The notes under the pieces were generated by a model. It ran no database searches and was not told the DNA's origin. It saw only the letters and a list, made by a program, of their open reading frames with translations. The position numbers and the translations under genes are program-made. From positions 1,256,811 to 1,320,810 of the forward strand of contig NZ_CP132359.1 in the NCBI RefSeq assembly GCF_030758975.1: a stretch of 64,000 bases of DNA, in the 5' to 3' direction. Origin of the DNA: Bosea beijingensis (GTDB lineage Bacteria > Pseudomonadota > Alphaproteobacteria > Rhizobiales > Beijerinckiaceae). Shown in pieces: positions 55,790-64,000 of this stretch (position 1 is the stretch's first letter; the number at the start of each line of letters is the position of its first letter).

Positions 55790-57052
55790 CTAGATGCCCC
55801 GCACCCGCGGCCGGGCCTTCGGCGCCAGCATCAGATGGGTCAGCGCCCAGACGAGCGCGTCGAGCCGGTCCGGCGAGCGACCGGTTTCGAGGCCACGCGG
55901 CCCGAAAGCGCACATCTCGTCCTCAAGTTCGGGAAAGACCCCGGCATGGCGCACCCGCGCCTGCGCATAGAGCGCGGCGACCGGCTCGGCGCGGAGGTAT
56001 TTGCCGCGCGTCGCCCGCACCGAAATCACCGGCACGCCGGCATCGACTTCGCGGATGATACTTTCGACCATCTCGCCGCCCTGGTTGACCTCGACGACCA
56101 GCGCATCGGCCTCGTGGCGACGATAGAGCGCGACCGCCCTCTCCGCCCATTCCTGCGGCCGCGCGCCGGCCAGCGTCGCATCCTCCAGCACATGGCCGGT
56201 GCCGCTATGATCGACGCCGGCGACGACGAGCCCGCATCGGTCGGCCCGCTGCGAGGAGGTGGCGGGCGGGTCGACCGCGACCACGATGCGGGCCAGCGCA
56301 GGCTTCTCGCGCTCGCGGGCTGCCTCGATCATCGCCCGCGTCCAGAGCGCGTCCGGGCTCTCCTCGACGATCTCGCCGTCGAGTTCCTGCCGGCCGAGCC
56401 GCGTGCCGCCATAGGTCTGCGTGACCGTGCGGACGAATTCGGCGGCGAGGTTGTAGCGGTTGTCCTGTGTCCGCGCCCGGCTCACCGCGACATGCGGCTC
56501 GACCAGCAGGCGCTTCACCAAGGGCAGCGGGCGCGGCGTCGTCGTCACGATCTGGCGCGGATGATCGCCAAGGCGCAGGCCGAATTGCAGCATATCCCAG
56601 CACTCCCTAAGATTCGGCCATTTCGCCAGTTCGTCTGACCAGGCGGCGCCGAATTGCGGGCCACGCAATGCTTCCGGATCTTCTGCCGTGAAGACCTGCG
56701 CGATCGCACCGGTCGACCACTGCAGGCGACGCAGCGATGGCTGCCAGGTCGGCCGCTCCCAGCGGGCATGGATCGAGAGGAGCCCGGAGACGCCCTCGAT
56801 CATCACGTCGCGCACTTGTGCCTGGGTCTCGCCGACAAGAGCGATCCGTTCGGTCGGCCTCTCCGCGAAGGGCGGATGGCCCAGCGCCATGCCCTTGACC
56901 CATTCGGCCCCGGTGCGGGTCTTGCCGGTGCCGCGACCGCCCAGCACCAGCCAGATCGGCTTCAGCGGTTCGGGTGGCAGTTGATCGGGCCGCGCCCAGA
57001 TGTCCCAGGTACTGCGGATGAGTTCGACCTCATCCGCTGTCGCCGTCGGCAT
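55790..57052 (-). CDS. GTA gp2: terminase large subunit
   Basis: The terminase motor translocates DNA into the capsid and cuts it; in GTAs it packages host DNA at random. The 420-residue product has Walker A LGGRGTGKTRTG near residue 35, a RGPQFGAAWSDELAKW Walker B region, and nuclease residues in VVAVDPPA, VEVNQGGEM and RLDALVWALTHLM. ATG 57052 is chosen for its AGGAAG site and short overlap (23 bases) with g1; earlier ATGs at 57079 and 57136 lack a good site. Confidence 0.94.
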   Translation of the reverse strand: MPTATADEVELIRSTWDIWARPDQLPPEPLKPIWLVLGGRGTGKTRTGAEWVKGMALGHPPFAERPTERIALVGETQAQVRDVMIEGVSGLLSIHARWERPTWQPSLRRLQWSTGAIAQVFTAEDPEALRGPQFGAAWSDELAKWPNLRECWDMLQFGLRLGDHPRQIVTTTPRPLPLVKRLLVEPHVAVSRARTQDNRYNLAAEFVRTVTQTYGGTRLGRQELDGEIVEESPDALWTRAMIEAAREREKPALARIVVAVDPPATSSQRADRCGLVVAGVDHSGTGHVLEDATLAGARPQEWAERAVALYRRHEADALVVEVNQGGEMVESIIREVDAGVPVISVRATRGKYLRAEPVAALYAQARVRHAGVFPELEDEMCAFGPRGLETGRSPDRLDALVWALTHLMLAPKARPRVRGI

Positions 57053-57431
57053 CAGCTTCCTGAGAATTCTCACCCGCATCCTGAGCGGCCAGCGCTTCAA
57101 GACGTCGAGCAAGATCCTGACGGAGCTGTGCGACATGTCGCAGATCGTCGGCAGCGGAAGGGTCATCCGTACGTTTGTCCTTCCTCGTAGCCGGGGGCTC
57201 CTCGATCGCGACCAGTTCCCGGACGGTGCGTGCGAGCACGGCGAGTGCCTTGGCGTCGGCCTCGCTGGCGGTCGTGCCCTTCGGCAGGTCGGCGAGATGC
57301 TCCTCATGCGTGTCGATCTGGCGCTTGGCGGCACGCCAGAGCTGGCCCACCACCGTCTTGCGCGAGATCGCCTTCCGTTTCGACTTCGGCCCGGCGGCCG
57401 GCTGCGGCGTTGCGGTTTCCTCTTCGGCCAT
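57030..57431 (-). CDS. GTA gp1: small terminase-like protein
   Basis: The 133-residue product starts MAEEETATPQPAAG, has a conserved helical core (RKTVVGQLWRAAKRQIDTHE, then ALAVLARTVRELVAIEE), and ends in an acidic tail. It occupies the g1 position, where RcGTA encodes a TerS that lacks a specific DNA-binding mode, in keeping with sequence-independent packaging. ATG 57431 has a GGGAAGGA site; the open frame starts eight codons earlier. It is the first GTA gene. Confidence 0.88.
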   Translation of the reverse strand: MAEEETATPQPAAGPKSKRKAISRKTVVGQLWRAAKRQIDTHEEHLADLPKGTTASEADAKALAVLARTVRELVAIEEPPATRKDKRTDDPSAADDLRHVAQLRQDLARRLEALAAQDAGENSQEADADGDSG

Positions 57432-57456
57432 CGCGTCCTTCCCGATGACGGGCACG

Positions 57457-57488
57457 AAAAAGCCGCCGGCTGGAGAGCGCGGCGGCTT
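57457..57488 (-). terminator. Terminator-like hairpin in the GTA leader
   Basis: A perfect 9-bp stem (57480-57488 with 57460-57468) and an 11-base loop are followed on the minus strand by a run of five T, so it meets the Rho-independent pattern. It lies 26 bases before the g1 start and after the predicted promoter, so it may end upstream transcripts or attenuate GTA expression. Confidence 0.65.
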
Positions 57489-57518
57489 CGTTCGGGCAGA
57501 TTTCGTGAGCGTTCCTGA

Positions 57519-57547
57519 TCTCTACCGGATCAGCGTCACGATGTCAA
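57519..57547 (-). promoter_or_regulatory. Probable GTA promoter (TTGACA-N17-TAGAGA)
   Basis: On the minus strand a perfect TTGACA (57542-57547) is followed, after 17 bases, by TAGAGA (57519-57524). The predicted start of transcription is near 57512, giving a leader of about 80 bases to g1. A GATC-flanked repeat (GATC-7-GATC) surrounds the -10 element. No CtrA box was found nearby. Confidence 0.5.
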
Positions 57548-57590
57548 GGACAATATTCCTACAATTCTGAGATGCATCGACCAGGAGGCG

Positions 57591-58172
57591 TCAGGCCTGT
57601 TCCTTCTCGATCCATTTATAGGTCGCGGCCGGGACATAATTCTGCATCCGGTCGAGCAGCGTCGCCGGCTCGGTATCGGTCATCGCCATCGCCCGGTGGT
57701 TCTGCTTCAGGAAACCGGCCTCGACGGTGCGGTCGAGGAAAGTCGCCAGCGGATCGTAGAAGCCGGCGACATTGAGCAGGCCGAGCGGCTTGGCATGGAT
57801 GCCGAGCTGACCCCAGGTCCAGATCTCGAATAATTCCTCGAAGGTGCCGATGCCGCCGGGCATGGCGATGAAGCCGTCCGAAAGCTCGGCCATGCGCGCC
57901 TTGCGGGTGTGCATGGTGTCGACGACCTCGAGCCGGGTCAGCCCGACATGGCCGACCTCCTTGTCCTTCAGCGCCTGCGGGATGACGCCGTGGACCTGAC
58001 CGCCGGCCTCCATCGCCGCATTGGCGACGATGCCCATCAGGCCGACCGCGCCGCCGCCATAGACCAGAGTCAAGCCACGCCGGGCGATCTCGGCGCCCAT
58101 GGCACGGGCGCCCGCCGCGTAGACGGGGTCATTGCCCGGGTTCGAGCCGCAGAAGACGCAGACCGATCTCAT
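57591..58172 (-). CDS. LOG family protein (TIGR00730, cytokinin-riboside phosphoribohydrolase-like)
   Basis: The 193-residue Rossmann-fold protein has [11 protein letters not shown] at the N-terminus, [10 protein letters not shown] near residue 40, [25 protein letters not shown] with the PGGxGTxxE catalytic motif near 95-105, and a C-terminal [13 protein letters not shown] enzymes release ribose phosphate from nucleoside monophosphates, including cytokinin precursors, although the bacterial substrate is often uncertain. Its start overlaps the stop of the dipeptidase gene by 4 bases, so the two are coupled. Confidence 0.9.
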   Translation of the reverse strand: MRSVCVFCGSNPGNDPVYAAGARAMGAEIARRGLTLVYGGGAVGLMGIVANAAMEAGGQVHGVIPQALKDKEVGHVGLTRLEVVDTMHTRKARMAELSDGFIAMPGGIGTFEELFEIWTWGQLGIHAKPLGLLNVAGFYDPLATFLDRTVEAGFLKQNHRAMAMTDTEPATLLDRMQNYVPAATYKWIEKEQA

Positions 58173-59587
58173 GACCCGAGGGCCTGCAGGATACGGGCCC
58201 AGGAGCGCTGGCCCTTGTGGAAGGAGGACAGGTCGTATTTCTCGTTGGGCGAATGGACCCGGTCGTCGTCGAGGCCGAAGCCGACAAAGAGCGTGTCGAT
58301 GCCGAGCGTGCGCTTGAAATCGCCGCCGACGGGGATCGAACCGCCACTGCCGATCGAGACGACACGGCCGCCCCATTCATCGGCGAGCGCGACGCGCGCC
58401 TTCTGGAGTACCGGCGAGTCCACAGGAACCGCCAAAGCCGGCGAGCCGGAGTGGCTGATGAACTCGGCCGTCACGTCGTCGGGCAGGCGCTCGCGGATGA
58501 ACTGATGGAAGGCGGCGGCGATCTTGGCCGGGTCCTGGTCGCCGACGAGGCGGAAGGAGACCTTGGCCGAGGCCTTGCCCGGAATGACCGTCTTGCTGCC
58601 CTCGCCGGTATAACCGCCCCAGATGCCGTTGACGTCGCAGGTCGGGCGCGACTGGATCTGCTCGATCAGCATCCGGCCCTTCTCGCCGACGGAATGCTTC
58701 AAGCCCACCTGGCCGAGGAATTCCTTCTCGGTCAGGTTGAGGTCGGCCCATTCCGCCTTCTGGGCGTTGGTCGGCTCATGCACGCCCTCGTAAAACCCGG
58801 GGACGGTGATGCGGCCGGTCTCGTCGTGGATCTCGCCGAGTATGCGCGCAAGGAGATGGATCGGGTTCGCAGCGGCGCCGCCGAACAGGCCGGAATGCAG
58901 ATCGCGATCGGCAGCCGTCAGCGTGACCTCCTGATAGACCATGCCGCGCAAAGTCGAGGTGATGAGCGGGGTTTCGCGGTCCCACATGCCGGTGTCGCAG
59001 ACAAGCGCGTAATCCGCCTTCAGCTCGGCGGCATTGGCCTTGATATAGCCGGGCAGGTTGACGGAGCCGGATTCCTCCTCGCCCTCGACCAGGATGGTCA
59101 GGCCGATCGGCAGATCGCCGGTCTCGGCCAGCGTCGCGCGCACGGCCTCGATGAAGGTCATCACCTGGCCCTTGTCGTCGCAAGCGCCCCGCGCCGAGAT
59201 GATCTTGCGGCCGGGCTCCAGCTCGCGGACGACCGGCTTGAACGGATCGGTGTCCCAGAGGCTGACGGGGTCGACCGGCTGGACGTCGTAATGGCCGTAG
59301 AACAGCGCATGCGGCGCGCCGGGCTTGGGGCGATGGGCGAGGACGACAGGGTGCCCGCCGGTCTCGCGCAGCTCCGCTTTGAAGCCTAGCGCTTCGAGAT
59401 CGGCCCGCAGCCATTCGGCGGCGGCGCGCGTCTGCGCATTGAAGGCCGGATCGGTGCCGATCGAGGGGATTTCAAGCCAGGTCGAGAGACGATCGAGCGA
59501 GGCGTCGAGCCCGTCGTCGAGGCGGGCGAGAATGGCGGGGAGCTTGGTCATGGCAGCCATCGGATGCGATTCAGATGACGCCATCAT
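58169..59587 (-). CDS. M20 family metallo-dipeptidase
   Basis: The 472-residue product has the M20 metal-binding motifs [12 protein letters not shown] near residue 97, the GACDDKGQ dinuclear aspartate, EGEEESGS with the catalytic glutamate and metal ligand, and a lid domain in the middle ([15 protein letters not shown]). Such enzymes cleave dipeptides or N-acyl amino acids. Several ATGs lie at 59587, 59584, 59560 and 59551; the first is used but none has a strong ribosome site. The 209-base gap upstream holds an AGTTGC-9-GCAACT inverted repeat at 59659-59679 that might be an operator. Confidence 0.9.
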   Translation of the reverse strand: MMASSESHPMAAMTKLPAILARLDDGLDASLDRLSTWLEIPSIGTDPAFNAQTRAAAEWLRADLEALGFKAELRETGGHPVVLAHRPKPGAPHALFYGHYDVQPVDPVSLWDTDPFKPVVRELEPGRKIISARGACDDKGQVMTFIEAVRATLAETGDLPIGLTILVEGEEESGSVNLPGYIKANAAELKADYALVCDTGMWDRETPLITSTLRGMVYQEVTLTAADRDLHSGLFGGAAANPIHLLARILGEIHDETGRITVPGFYEGVHEPTNAQKAEWADLNLTEKEFLGQVGLKHSVGEKGRMLIEQIQSRPTCDVNGIWGGYTGEGSKTVIPGKASAKVSFRLVGDQDPAKIAAAFHQFIRERLPDDVTAEFISHSGSPALAVPVDSPVLQKARVALADEWGGRVVSIGSGGSIPVGGDFKRTLGIDTLFVGFGLDDDRVHSPNEKYDLSSFHKGQRSWARILQALGS

Positions 59588-59796
59588 GGCAAGCCCCGCC
59601 GCAGGCGTCAGCCTCTATTCGCGCATGACGGGCAGGCTCGCTCCTATCGATCACCTACAGTTGCCAATCGTTCGCAACTAAATTGACAGGCCCGCCGCAA
59701 GCCAACACCCCTTACTGCAACAAAGTAGTATCGGCGCGACGATGATGCCGCATAACCTCTACCTGCATTCCGGCATCGTGCTAACCCCTCCGAGCC

Positions 59797-61338
59797 TCAG
59801 CGCTTCCCAGACATCGACCCCAGAATCCCGCGCAGGATCGCCGTGCCGACCTGCCGGCCGATCGAGGTCGCGGCCGAGCGGGCGGCCGAGGTGATGATCT
59901 TCTCGGCCATGCTCTGCGGCAGCGGGCCGCCGCGCGAACCCGGCCCGGTCTTCGGGCGCTGCTGGGGCGCGCCGCCGCCGAGCCAGCCGCCGATCGTGTC
60001 GAGGATGCCGCCGCCTCCGCCATCCGCCGAGGCCTCGACCGGCGAGCCGTTCGGATTGAGGTTCTTGCGCTGCATCAGCACTTCGTAGGCCGACTCGCGG
60101 TCGACCATGGTTTCGTACTTGCCCTTCTCGGGCGAGGCGTTGATCGCCTGCTGGCGCTGCTGCGGCGAGCAGGGGCCGACCTGCGCCATCGGCGGCGCGA
60201 TCAGCGCGCGCTCGACCATCTCCGGCGAGCCCTTGCCTTCGAGCATCGAGATCAGCGCCTCGCCGACGGCGAGCTGGCTGATCGCCTCCTCGGTGTTGAT
60301 CTTCGGGTTCTGACGGAAGGTCTCGGCAGCGGCGCGCACCGCCTTCTGGTCGCGCGGGGTGAAGGCGCGCAGCGCGTGCTGGACGCGGTTGCCGAGCTGG
60401 GCCAGCACCGTATCGGGGATATCGAGCGGGTTCTGCGTGACGAAATAGACGCCGACGCCCTTGGAGCGGATCAGGCGCACGACCTGCTCGACCGCGGTCA
60501 GCAGGGCCTTCGGCGCGCCGTTGAACAGAAGATGCGCCTCGTCGAAGAAGAAGACGAGCTTCGGCTTGTCGAGATCACCGACCTCCGGGAGCTGCTCGAA
60601 CAGCTCCGAGAGCAGCCAGAGCAGGAAGGTCGCGTAGAGCCGCGGATTGTTCATCAGCTTGTCGGCGGCGAGGATGTTGACGATGCCGCGGCCGTCGCGA
60701 TCCGTCTTCATCAGGTCGTTGATGTCGAGCGCCGGCTCGCCGAAGAAGAGATCGCCCTTCTGGTTCTCCAGCACGAGCAAGGCGCGCTGGATGGTACCGA
60801 CGGTCGCCGAGGTGACATTGCCGTATTTGGTGGTCAGTTCCTGCGCGTTCTCGGCGATGAAGGTCAGGATCGCGCGCAGGTCCTTGAGGTCGAGCAGCAG
60901 CAGCTTCTGCTCGTCGGCGATGCGGAAGGCGATGTTGAGCACGCCTTCCTGCGTGTCGTTGAGATCGAGCAGGCGCGCCAGCAGCAGCGGGCCCATCTCG
61001 GAGATGGTGGCGCGGACCGGATGGCCCTGCTCGCCGAACACGTCCCAGAAGACGGTGGAGAACTGGTCCGGCTCGTATTTAAGGCCGAGCTCCTTGGCCC
61101 GGTTGACGAAGGGCGGCTTGGAATCGCCGGGCGCGACGATGCCGGACAGATCGCCCTTGATGTCGGCAGCGAAGACCGGGACGCCGTTGCGGGCGAAGCC
61201 TTCGGCCATGACTTGGAGCGTCACGGTCTTGCCGGTACCGGTCGCGCCGGTCACCAGCCCATGGCGATTGGCGAGCTTGAGCAGGAGGTTTTCAGGCTTG
61301 CCGCTCTTGCCGATCAGAATCGCGCCGTCATTCGCCAT
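59797..61338 (-). CDS. HerA-like ATPase, DUF853 family (YjgR)
   Basis: The 513-residue product has Walker [15 protein letters not shown] near residue 36, Walker [14 protein letters not shown], and the [19 protein letters not shown] text of the DUF853 branch of HerA/FtsK-type ATPases. The C-terminus has a Gly-rich stretch and then a helical part that may be membrane-associated. The cellular role is not settled. ATG 61338 gives the family N-terminus ([13 protein letters not shown]); an ATG eight codons earlier is possible. Confidence 0.9.
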   Translation of the reverse strand: MANDGAILIGKSGKPENLLLKLANRHGLVTGATGTGKTVTLQVMAEGFARNGVPVFAADIKGDLSGIVAPGDSKPPFVNRAKELGLKYEPDQFSTVFWDVFGEQGHPVRATISEMGPLLLARLLDLNDTQEGVLNIAFRIADEQKLLLLDLKDLRAILTFIAENAQELTTKYGNVTSATVGTIQRALLVLENQKGDLFFGEPALDINDLMKTDRDGRGIVNILAADKLMNNPRLYATFLLWLLSELFEQLPEVGDLDKPKLVFFFDEAHLLFNGAPKALLTAVEQVVRLIRSKGVGVYFVTQNPLDIPDTVLAQLGNRVQHALRAFTPRDQKAVRAAAETFRQNPKINTEEAISQLAVGEALISMLEGKGSPEMVERALIAPPMAQVGPCSPQQRQQAINASPEKGKYETMVDRESAYEVLMQRKNLNPNGSPVEASADGGGGGILDTIGGWLGGGAPQQRPKTGPGSRGGPLPQSMAEKIITSAARSAATSIGRQVGTAILRGILGSMSGKR

Positions 61339-61495
61339 CGAGTTCGCCCATCCGGTTTTCAAATCGGTTCCGCAAGGATGTAACCAAACGACGCAGAAGG
61401 CGGAAGCCCAGGGCCGTTGGAAATCAGATCGTAAACATGTAAACTATTTTTCGAAGGCTTCGTGACGAAGCCGTTTGGCGAGGGGTTTGGGTTCC

Positions 61496-61879
61496 ATGGA
61501 AGAATTGCTCACGCGCGTGGCGGCTGCCGCCGGCATCAATGAAGAGCTCGCCCGCAAGGCGATCGGCATCATCCTCGCCTTCCTGCAGAAGGAAGGTCCG
61601 GCTGCCGAGATCGGTCAGTTGATGGCCGCGCTGCCGGGCGCGCAGGAACTCGCCGATGCCGAAGGCGGCGCCAAGGGCGGCATGCTCGGCGCGATCGGCG
61701 GGCTGATGGGCGGCGGCGGCGTGATGGCGCTCGGCGGTCAGCTCATGAGCGCCGGGCTTTCGATGGGCCAGATCCAGAGCGTCTCGAAGGAGATGTTCGC
61801 GGTGGGCCGCGAGAAGGCCGGTGAGGATGCCATGGGCGCCATCGTCGGCGCGATCCCGGGCCTCAGCCAGTTCGTCTGA
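61496..61879 (+). CDS. DUF2267-like small protein
   Basis: The 127-residue product starts MEELLTRVAAAAGINEELA, then KAIGIILAFLQKEGPAAEI as in DUF2267, and has a long Gly/Met-rich middle (GGMLGAIGGLMGGGGVMALGG) and a C-terminal FAVGREKAGEDAMGAIVG. The middle may be a flexible or membrane-active helix. GAGGGG precedes ATG 61496. It is divergent from the HerA-like gene and ends in a terminator. Confidence 0.78.
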   Translation: MEELLTRVAAAAGINEELARKAIGIILAFLQKEGPAAEIGQLMAALPGAQELADAEGGAKGGMLGAIGGLMGGGGVMALGGQLMSAGLSMGQIQSVSKEMFAVGREKAGEDAMGAIVGAIPGLSQFV

Positions 61880-61896
61880 CTTCAGCCGAATTCCCG

Positions 61897-61937
61897 AACG
61901 CCGCGGCGCCGTCTCAGGATAGTGCCGCGGCGTTTTT
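61897..61937 (+). terminator. Rho-independent terminator after the DUF2267-like gene
   Basis: A perfect 11-bp stem (AACGCCGCGGC at 61897-61907 with 61924-61934) and a 16-base loop are followed by TTTTT. It lies 18 bases after the stop. Confidence 0.85.
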
Positions 61938-62045
61938 GTATTCTCGCACCTGCCTTGCGACGAAGTAGGGATGGCGGTGCGCGCGCACCCATGGCAATCA
62001 GCGCTCCACGGCTGCACATTGTGCGGAAGAGGAGCATCGGCGCGC

Positions 62046-64000
62046 ATGAACTCGGTTGCCCCATCCGACCTTCCCTATCTCGACGCTTTCGCGGCGCCGT
62101 CGCATGACGCCTGGCGCGCAGCGGTCGACAAGGTCCTGAAGGGCGCCGATTTCGAGAAGAAGCTCGTCGGCCGTACTGCCGACGGAATCCGCATCGAGCC
62201 GCTCTATCCTGCCGCCGCGGCGCCCGCACGGGCCCTGCGCGCCGAGGCCGGGCGCTGGCAAGTCGCGGCCCGGCTCGACCACCCGAAGCCGGCCGAGGCG
62301 CGCACGCTCGCCCTCGCCGACCTCGAGGGGGGAGCCGACACCCTGACCATCAGCTTCGCAGGCGCGCTGGCGGCCCGCGGCTACGGTCTTCTCGCCGACG
62401 ATGTCGCGACGCTCGATACTACGCTCCAGGGCGTGATCCTGGACCTGATCCACCTGCGGCTCGACCCGGCCCCGCAGGCCCGCATCAGCGCCCTGTTGCT
62501 GGCTGCCCTGATCCAGAAGCGCGGCCATGCGCCGAGCGAGCTCTCCGTCTCCTTCGGGCTCGACCCCATCGGCGTCTTCGCCTGCCGTGGCTCGCTCGCG
62601 GCGCCCTGGCCCGAGCTCGGCCGCCGGCTTACGGCGACGATCCGCACGCTGAAGGAACGCGGCTTCGCCGGACCGTTCATCGAGGTCGACAGCCGCCCCT
62701 ATCACGAGGCCGGCGCCAGCGAGGCGCAGGAACTCGGCGCTGTGCTCGCCACGGCGGTCGCCTATCTGCGCACGCTCGAGGCGCAGGGAATGTCGCTCTC
62801 CGAGGCGCGCGACGCGCTGGCCTTCACGCTGGTCGCCGATACCGACGAATTCCTGACGGTCGCCAAATTCCGGGCCGCCCGCCTGCTATGGAACCGCATC
62901 CAGCAAGCCTGCGGCCTGACGCCGAAGCCGGCACGTATCCATGCCGAGACCGCGTGGCGCTCGCTGACGAAGCGCGACCCGAACGTCAACCTGCTGCGCG
63001 GCACGGTCGCCGCCTTCGCGGCCGGGGTCGGCGGCGCCGATTCGATCGCGGTCCAGCCCTTCACCGCCGCGCTCGGCCTGCCGGATGGCTTCGCGCGCCG
63101 TATCGCCCGCAACACCCAGCTCATCCTGCTGGAGGAAAGCAATCTCTGGCGCGTCGCCGATCCCGCCGCCGGCGCTGGCGGCTTCGAGACACTGACACAG
63201 ACACTCTGCGAACATGGTTGGCAGGCTTTCCAGGACATCGAGCGGCAGCGCAGCGGGGATCTCGGCGGCATCGTCGCCGCATTGGTCGAGGGCCATCTCC
63301 AGAAGACGCTCGCCGAGCAGCGCGCCGCCCGCGCCAAGGCCGTGGCAACGCGCCGCGAGCCGATCACCGGCACCAGCGAATTCCCCAATATCCGCGAGGA
63401 AACGGCAAAGGTGCTCGCCATCGCGCCGGTCAAGCTCGACGGGAAGCGCGTGCAAGGCAGCCTCGCCGAGCGCAACCAGGGCGAGATCATCCGCTCCTTC
63501 GTCGGCGGCGCCGGCCGGGCCGATGCGCTGGCAGCACCTGCCGCAGGCCTGCGCGCGGAGCCCCTGCCCTCGCTGCGGCTGGCGGAGCCGTTCGAGGTGC
63601 TGCGCGACAAGGCCGATGCCCAGTCGCAACGTCCTGTCGTCTTCCTCGCGACGCTCGGCCCGATCGCCGATTTCACCGCGCGCGCCGGCTTCGCCCGCAA
63701 TCTGTTCGAGGCCGGCGGGCTCGCGGCCCCCAGCGGCGACGGCTTCGCCAAGGACGGTGCGACCGATCTCGACGCCCTCGTCGGCGCCTTCCGTGCGTCG
63801 GGCGCGAAGCTCGCCTGCCTGTGTGGCTCGGATGCGGCCTATGCCGCCGAAGGCGCGGCGGCGGCCGAGGCTCTCGCCAAGGCCGGCGCGACTGTCTGGC
63901 TCGCCGGGCGCCCGGCCGAGAGCGAGGCCTTGAAAAAGGCCGGCGTCGCCACGTTCATCTACATGGGCTGCGACGTGGTCGAGACGCTCAAGCAAGCGCA
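62046..64000 (+). CDS. mutA: Methylmalonyl-CoA mutase small subunit (MutA; 3' end outside window)
   Basis: Methylmalonyl-CoA mutase interconverts methylmalonyl-CoA and succinyl-CoA with adenosylcobalamin. The visible 651 codons match the small (beta) subunit: DAFAAPSHDAWRAAVDKVLKG, RIEPLYPAAA, the barrel text VQPFTAALGLPDGFARRIARN and GTSEFPNI, and a degenerate C-terminal domain without the DxHxxG cobalamin motif of the large subunit. The frame is open to the edge and FIYMGCDVVETLKQA suggests the end is near. The large-subunit gene should follow. The link to cobT and cobS is pathway-level only. Confidence 0.93.
   Translation, partial: MNSVAPSDLPYLDAFAAPSHDAWRAAVDKVLKGADFEKKLVGRTADGIRIEPLYPAAAAPARALRAEAGRWQVAARLDHPKPAEARTLALADLEGGADTLTISFAGALAARGYGLLADDVATLDTTLQGVILDLIHLRLDPAPQARISALLLAALIQKRGHAPSELSVSFGLDPIGVFACRGSLAAPWPELGRRLTATIRTLKERGFAGPFIEVDSRPYHEAGASEAQELGAVLATAVAYLRTLEAQGMSLSEARDALAFTLVADTDEFLTVAKFRAARLLWNRIQQACGLTPKPARIHAETAWRSLTKRDPNVNLLRGTVAAFAAGVGGADSIAVQPFTAALGLPDGFARRIARNTQLILLEESNLWRVADPAAGAGGFETLTQTLCEHGWQAFQDIERQRSGDLGGIVAALVEGHLQKTLAEQRAARAKAVATRREPITGTSEFPNIREETAKVLAIAPVKLDGKRVQGSLAERNQGEIIRSFVGGAGRADALAAPAAGLRAEPLPSLRLAEPFEVLRDKADAQSQRPVVFLATLGPIADFTARAGFARNLFEAGGLAAPSGDGFAKDGATDLDALVGAFRASGAKLACLCGSDAAYAAEGAAAAEALAKAGATVWLAGRPAESEALKKAGVATFIYMGCDVVETLKQA

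Noticed and set aside
41786..57431. Ordinary prophage
   Set aside because: No integrase, repressor, replication or lysis genes and no attachment-site repeats were seen; gene order and sizes match the GTA, including the 1307-residue gp15.
62886..63995. Minus-strand frame of 369 codons opposite mutA
   Set aside because: The plus strand gives a clear methylmalonyl-CoA mutase small subunit throughout; the minus frame is a shadow.

Overview
The window is about 64 kb of high-GC DNA with dense genes and short spacers. It reads as chromosome of an alphaproteobacterium of the Hyphomicrobiales (Rhizobiales); a Bosea- or Methylobacterium-like lineage would fit, but the sequence alone does not prove a genus. 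The grounds are a complete Rhodobacter-type gene transfer agent (GTA) cluster, a ccmIEFH (cycHJKL) cytochrome c maturation operon, FeuP/FeuQ-like and PleC-like signalling proteins, and the degP - response regulator - histidine kinase - glnE arrangement. I saw no rRNA, tRNA, CRISPR array, integrase or insertion sequence.

Layout. (1) 1-2.1 kb: end of the cobalamin pathway, with cobT (cut by the left edge) divergent from cobS, which overlaps a small DUF1289 gene. (2) 2.1-8.1 kb, minus strand: a GNAT acetyltransferase, a TauE/SafE permease, an ArsR - SRPBCC - DUF899 - duplicated-DUF1428 set with a palindrome over the arsR start, a PhzF-like protein and DusA. (3) 8.4-16.4 kb: an SbmA/BacA-like ABC protein with fused ATPase, then a PotABCD-type ABC importer divergent from a GntR/FCD regulator and uxuA (mannonate dehydratase). 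(4) 16.4-22.8 kb: a ureE with a very long His-rich tail, a lone iron-type binding protein, a DUF1003 membrane protein, an acidic protein, a PfkB kinase with a glyoxalase, and a CDF transporter with three C-terminal domains. (5) 22.9-34.5 kb: pepN, a PleC-like kinase, glnE, a two-component pair and a one-PDZ DegP. (6) 34.6-41.7 kb: a frameshifted secreted repeat protein, ccmIEFH, a FeuPQ-like pair and a small PepSY-like secreted protein. (7) 41.8-57.4 kb: the GTA cluster, g1 to g15 in canonical order on the minus strand. (8) 57.6-64 kb: a LOG-family protein overlapping an M20 dipeptidase, a HerA-like ATPase, a DUF2267 protein and the small subunit of methylmalonyl-CoA mutase, cut by the right edge.

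How they work together. The GTA encodes packaging (g1 TerS-like, g2 TerL), head (g3 portal, g4 protease, g5 capsid), head-tail connection (g6-g8), tail (g9-g11) and baseplate/fibre with wall hydrolase (g12-g15). Its oddest property is that two secreted S1-family serine proteases lie inside it on the opposite strand, between the capsid gene and g6, splitting the head and tail modules into separate transcription units. A promoter with a perfect -35 box precedes g1, but a terminator-like hairpin with a T-run stands between that promoter and the g1 start, which suggests attenuation. These two points are the best leads in the window.
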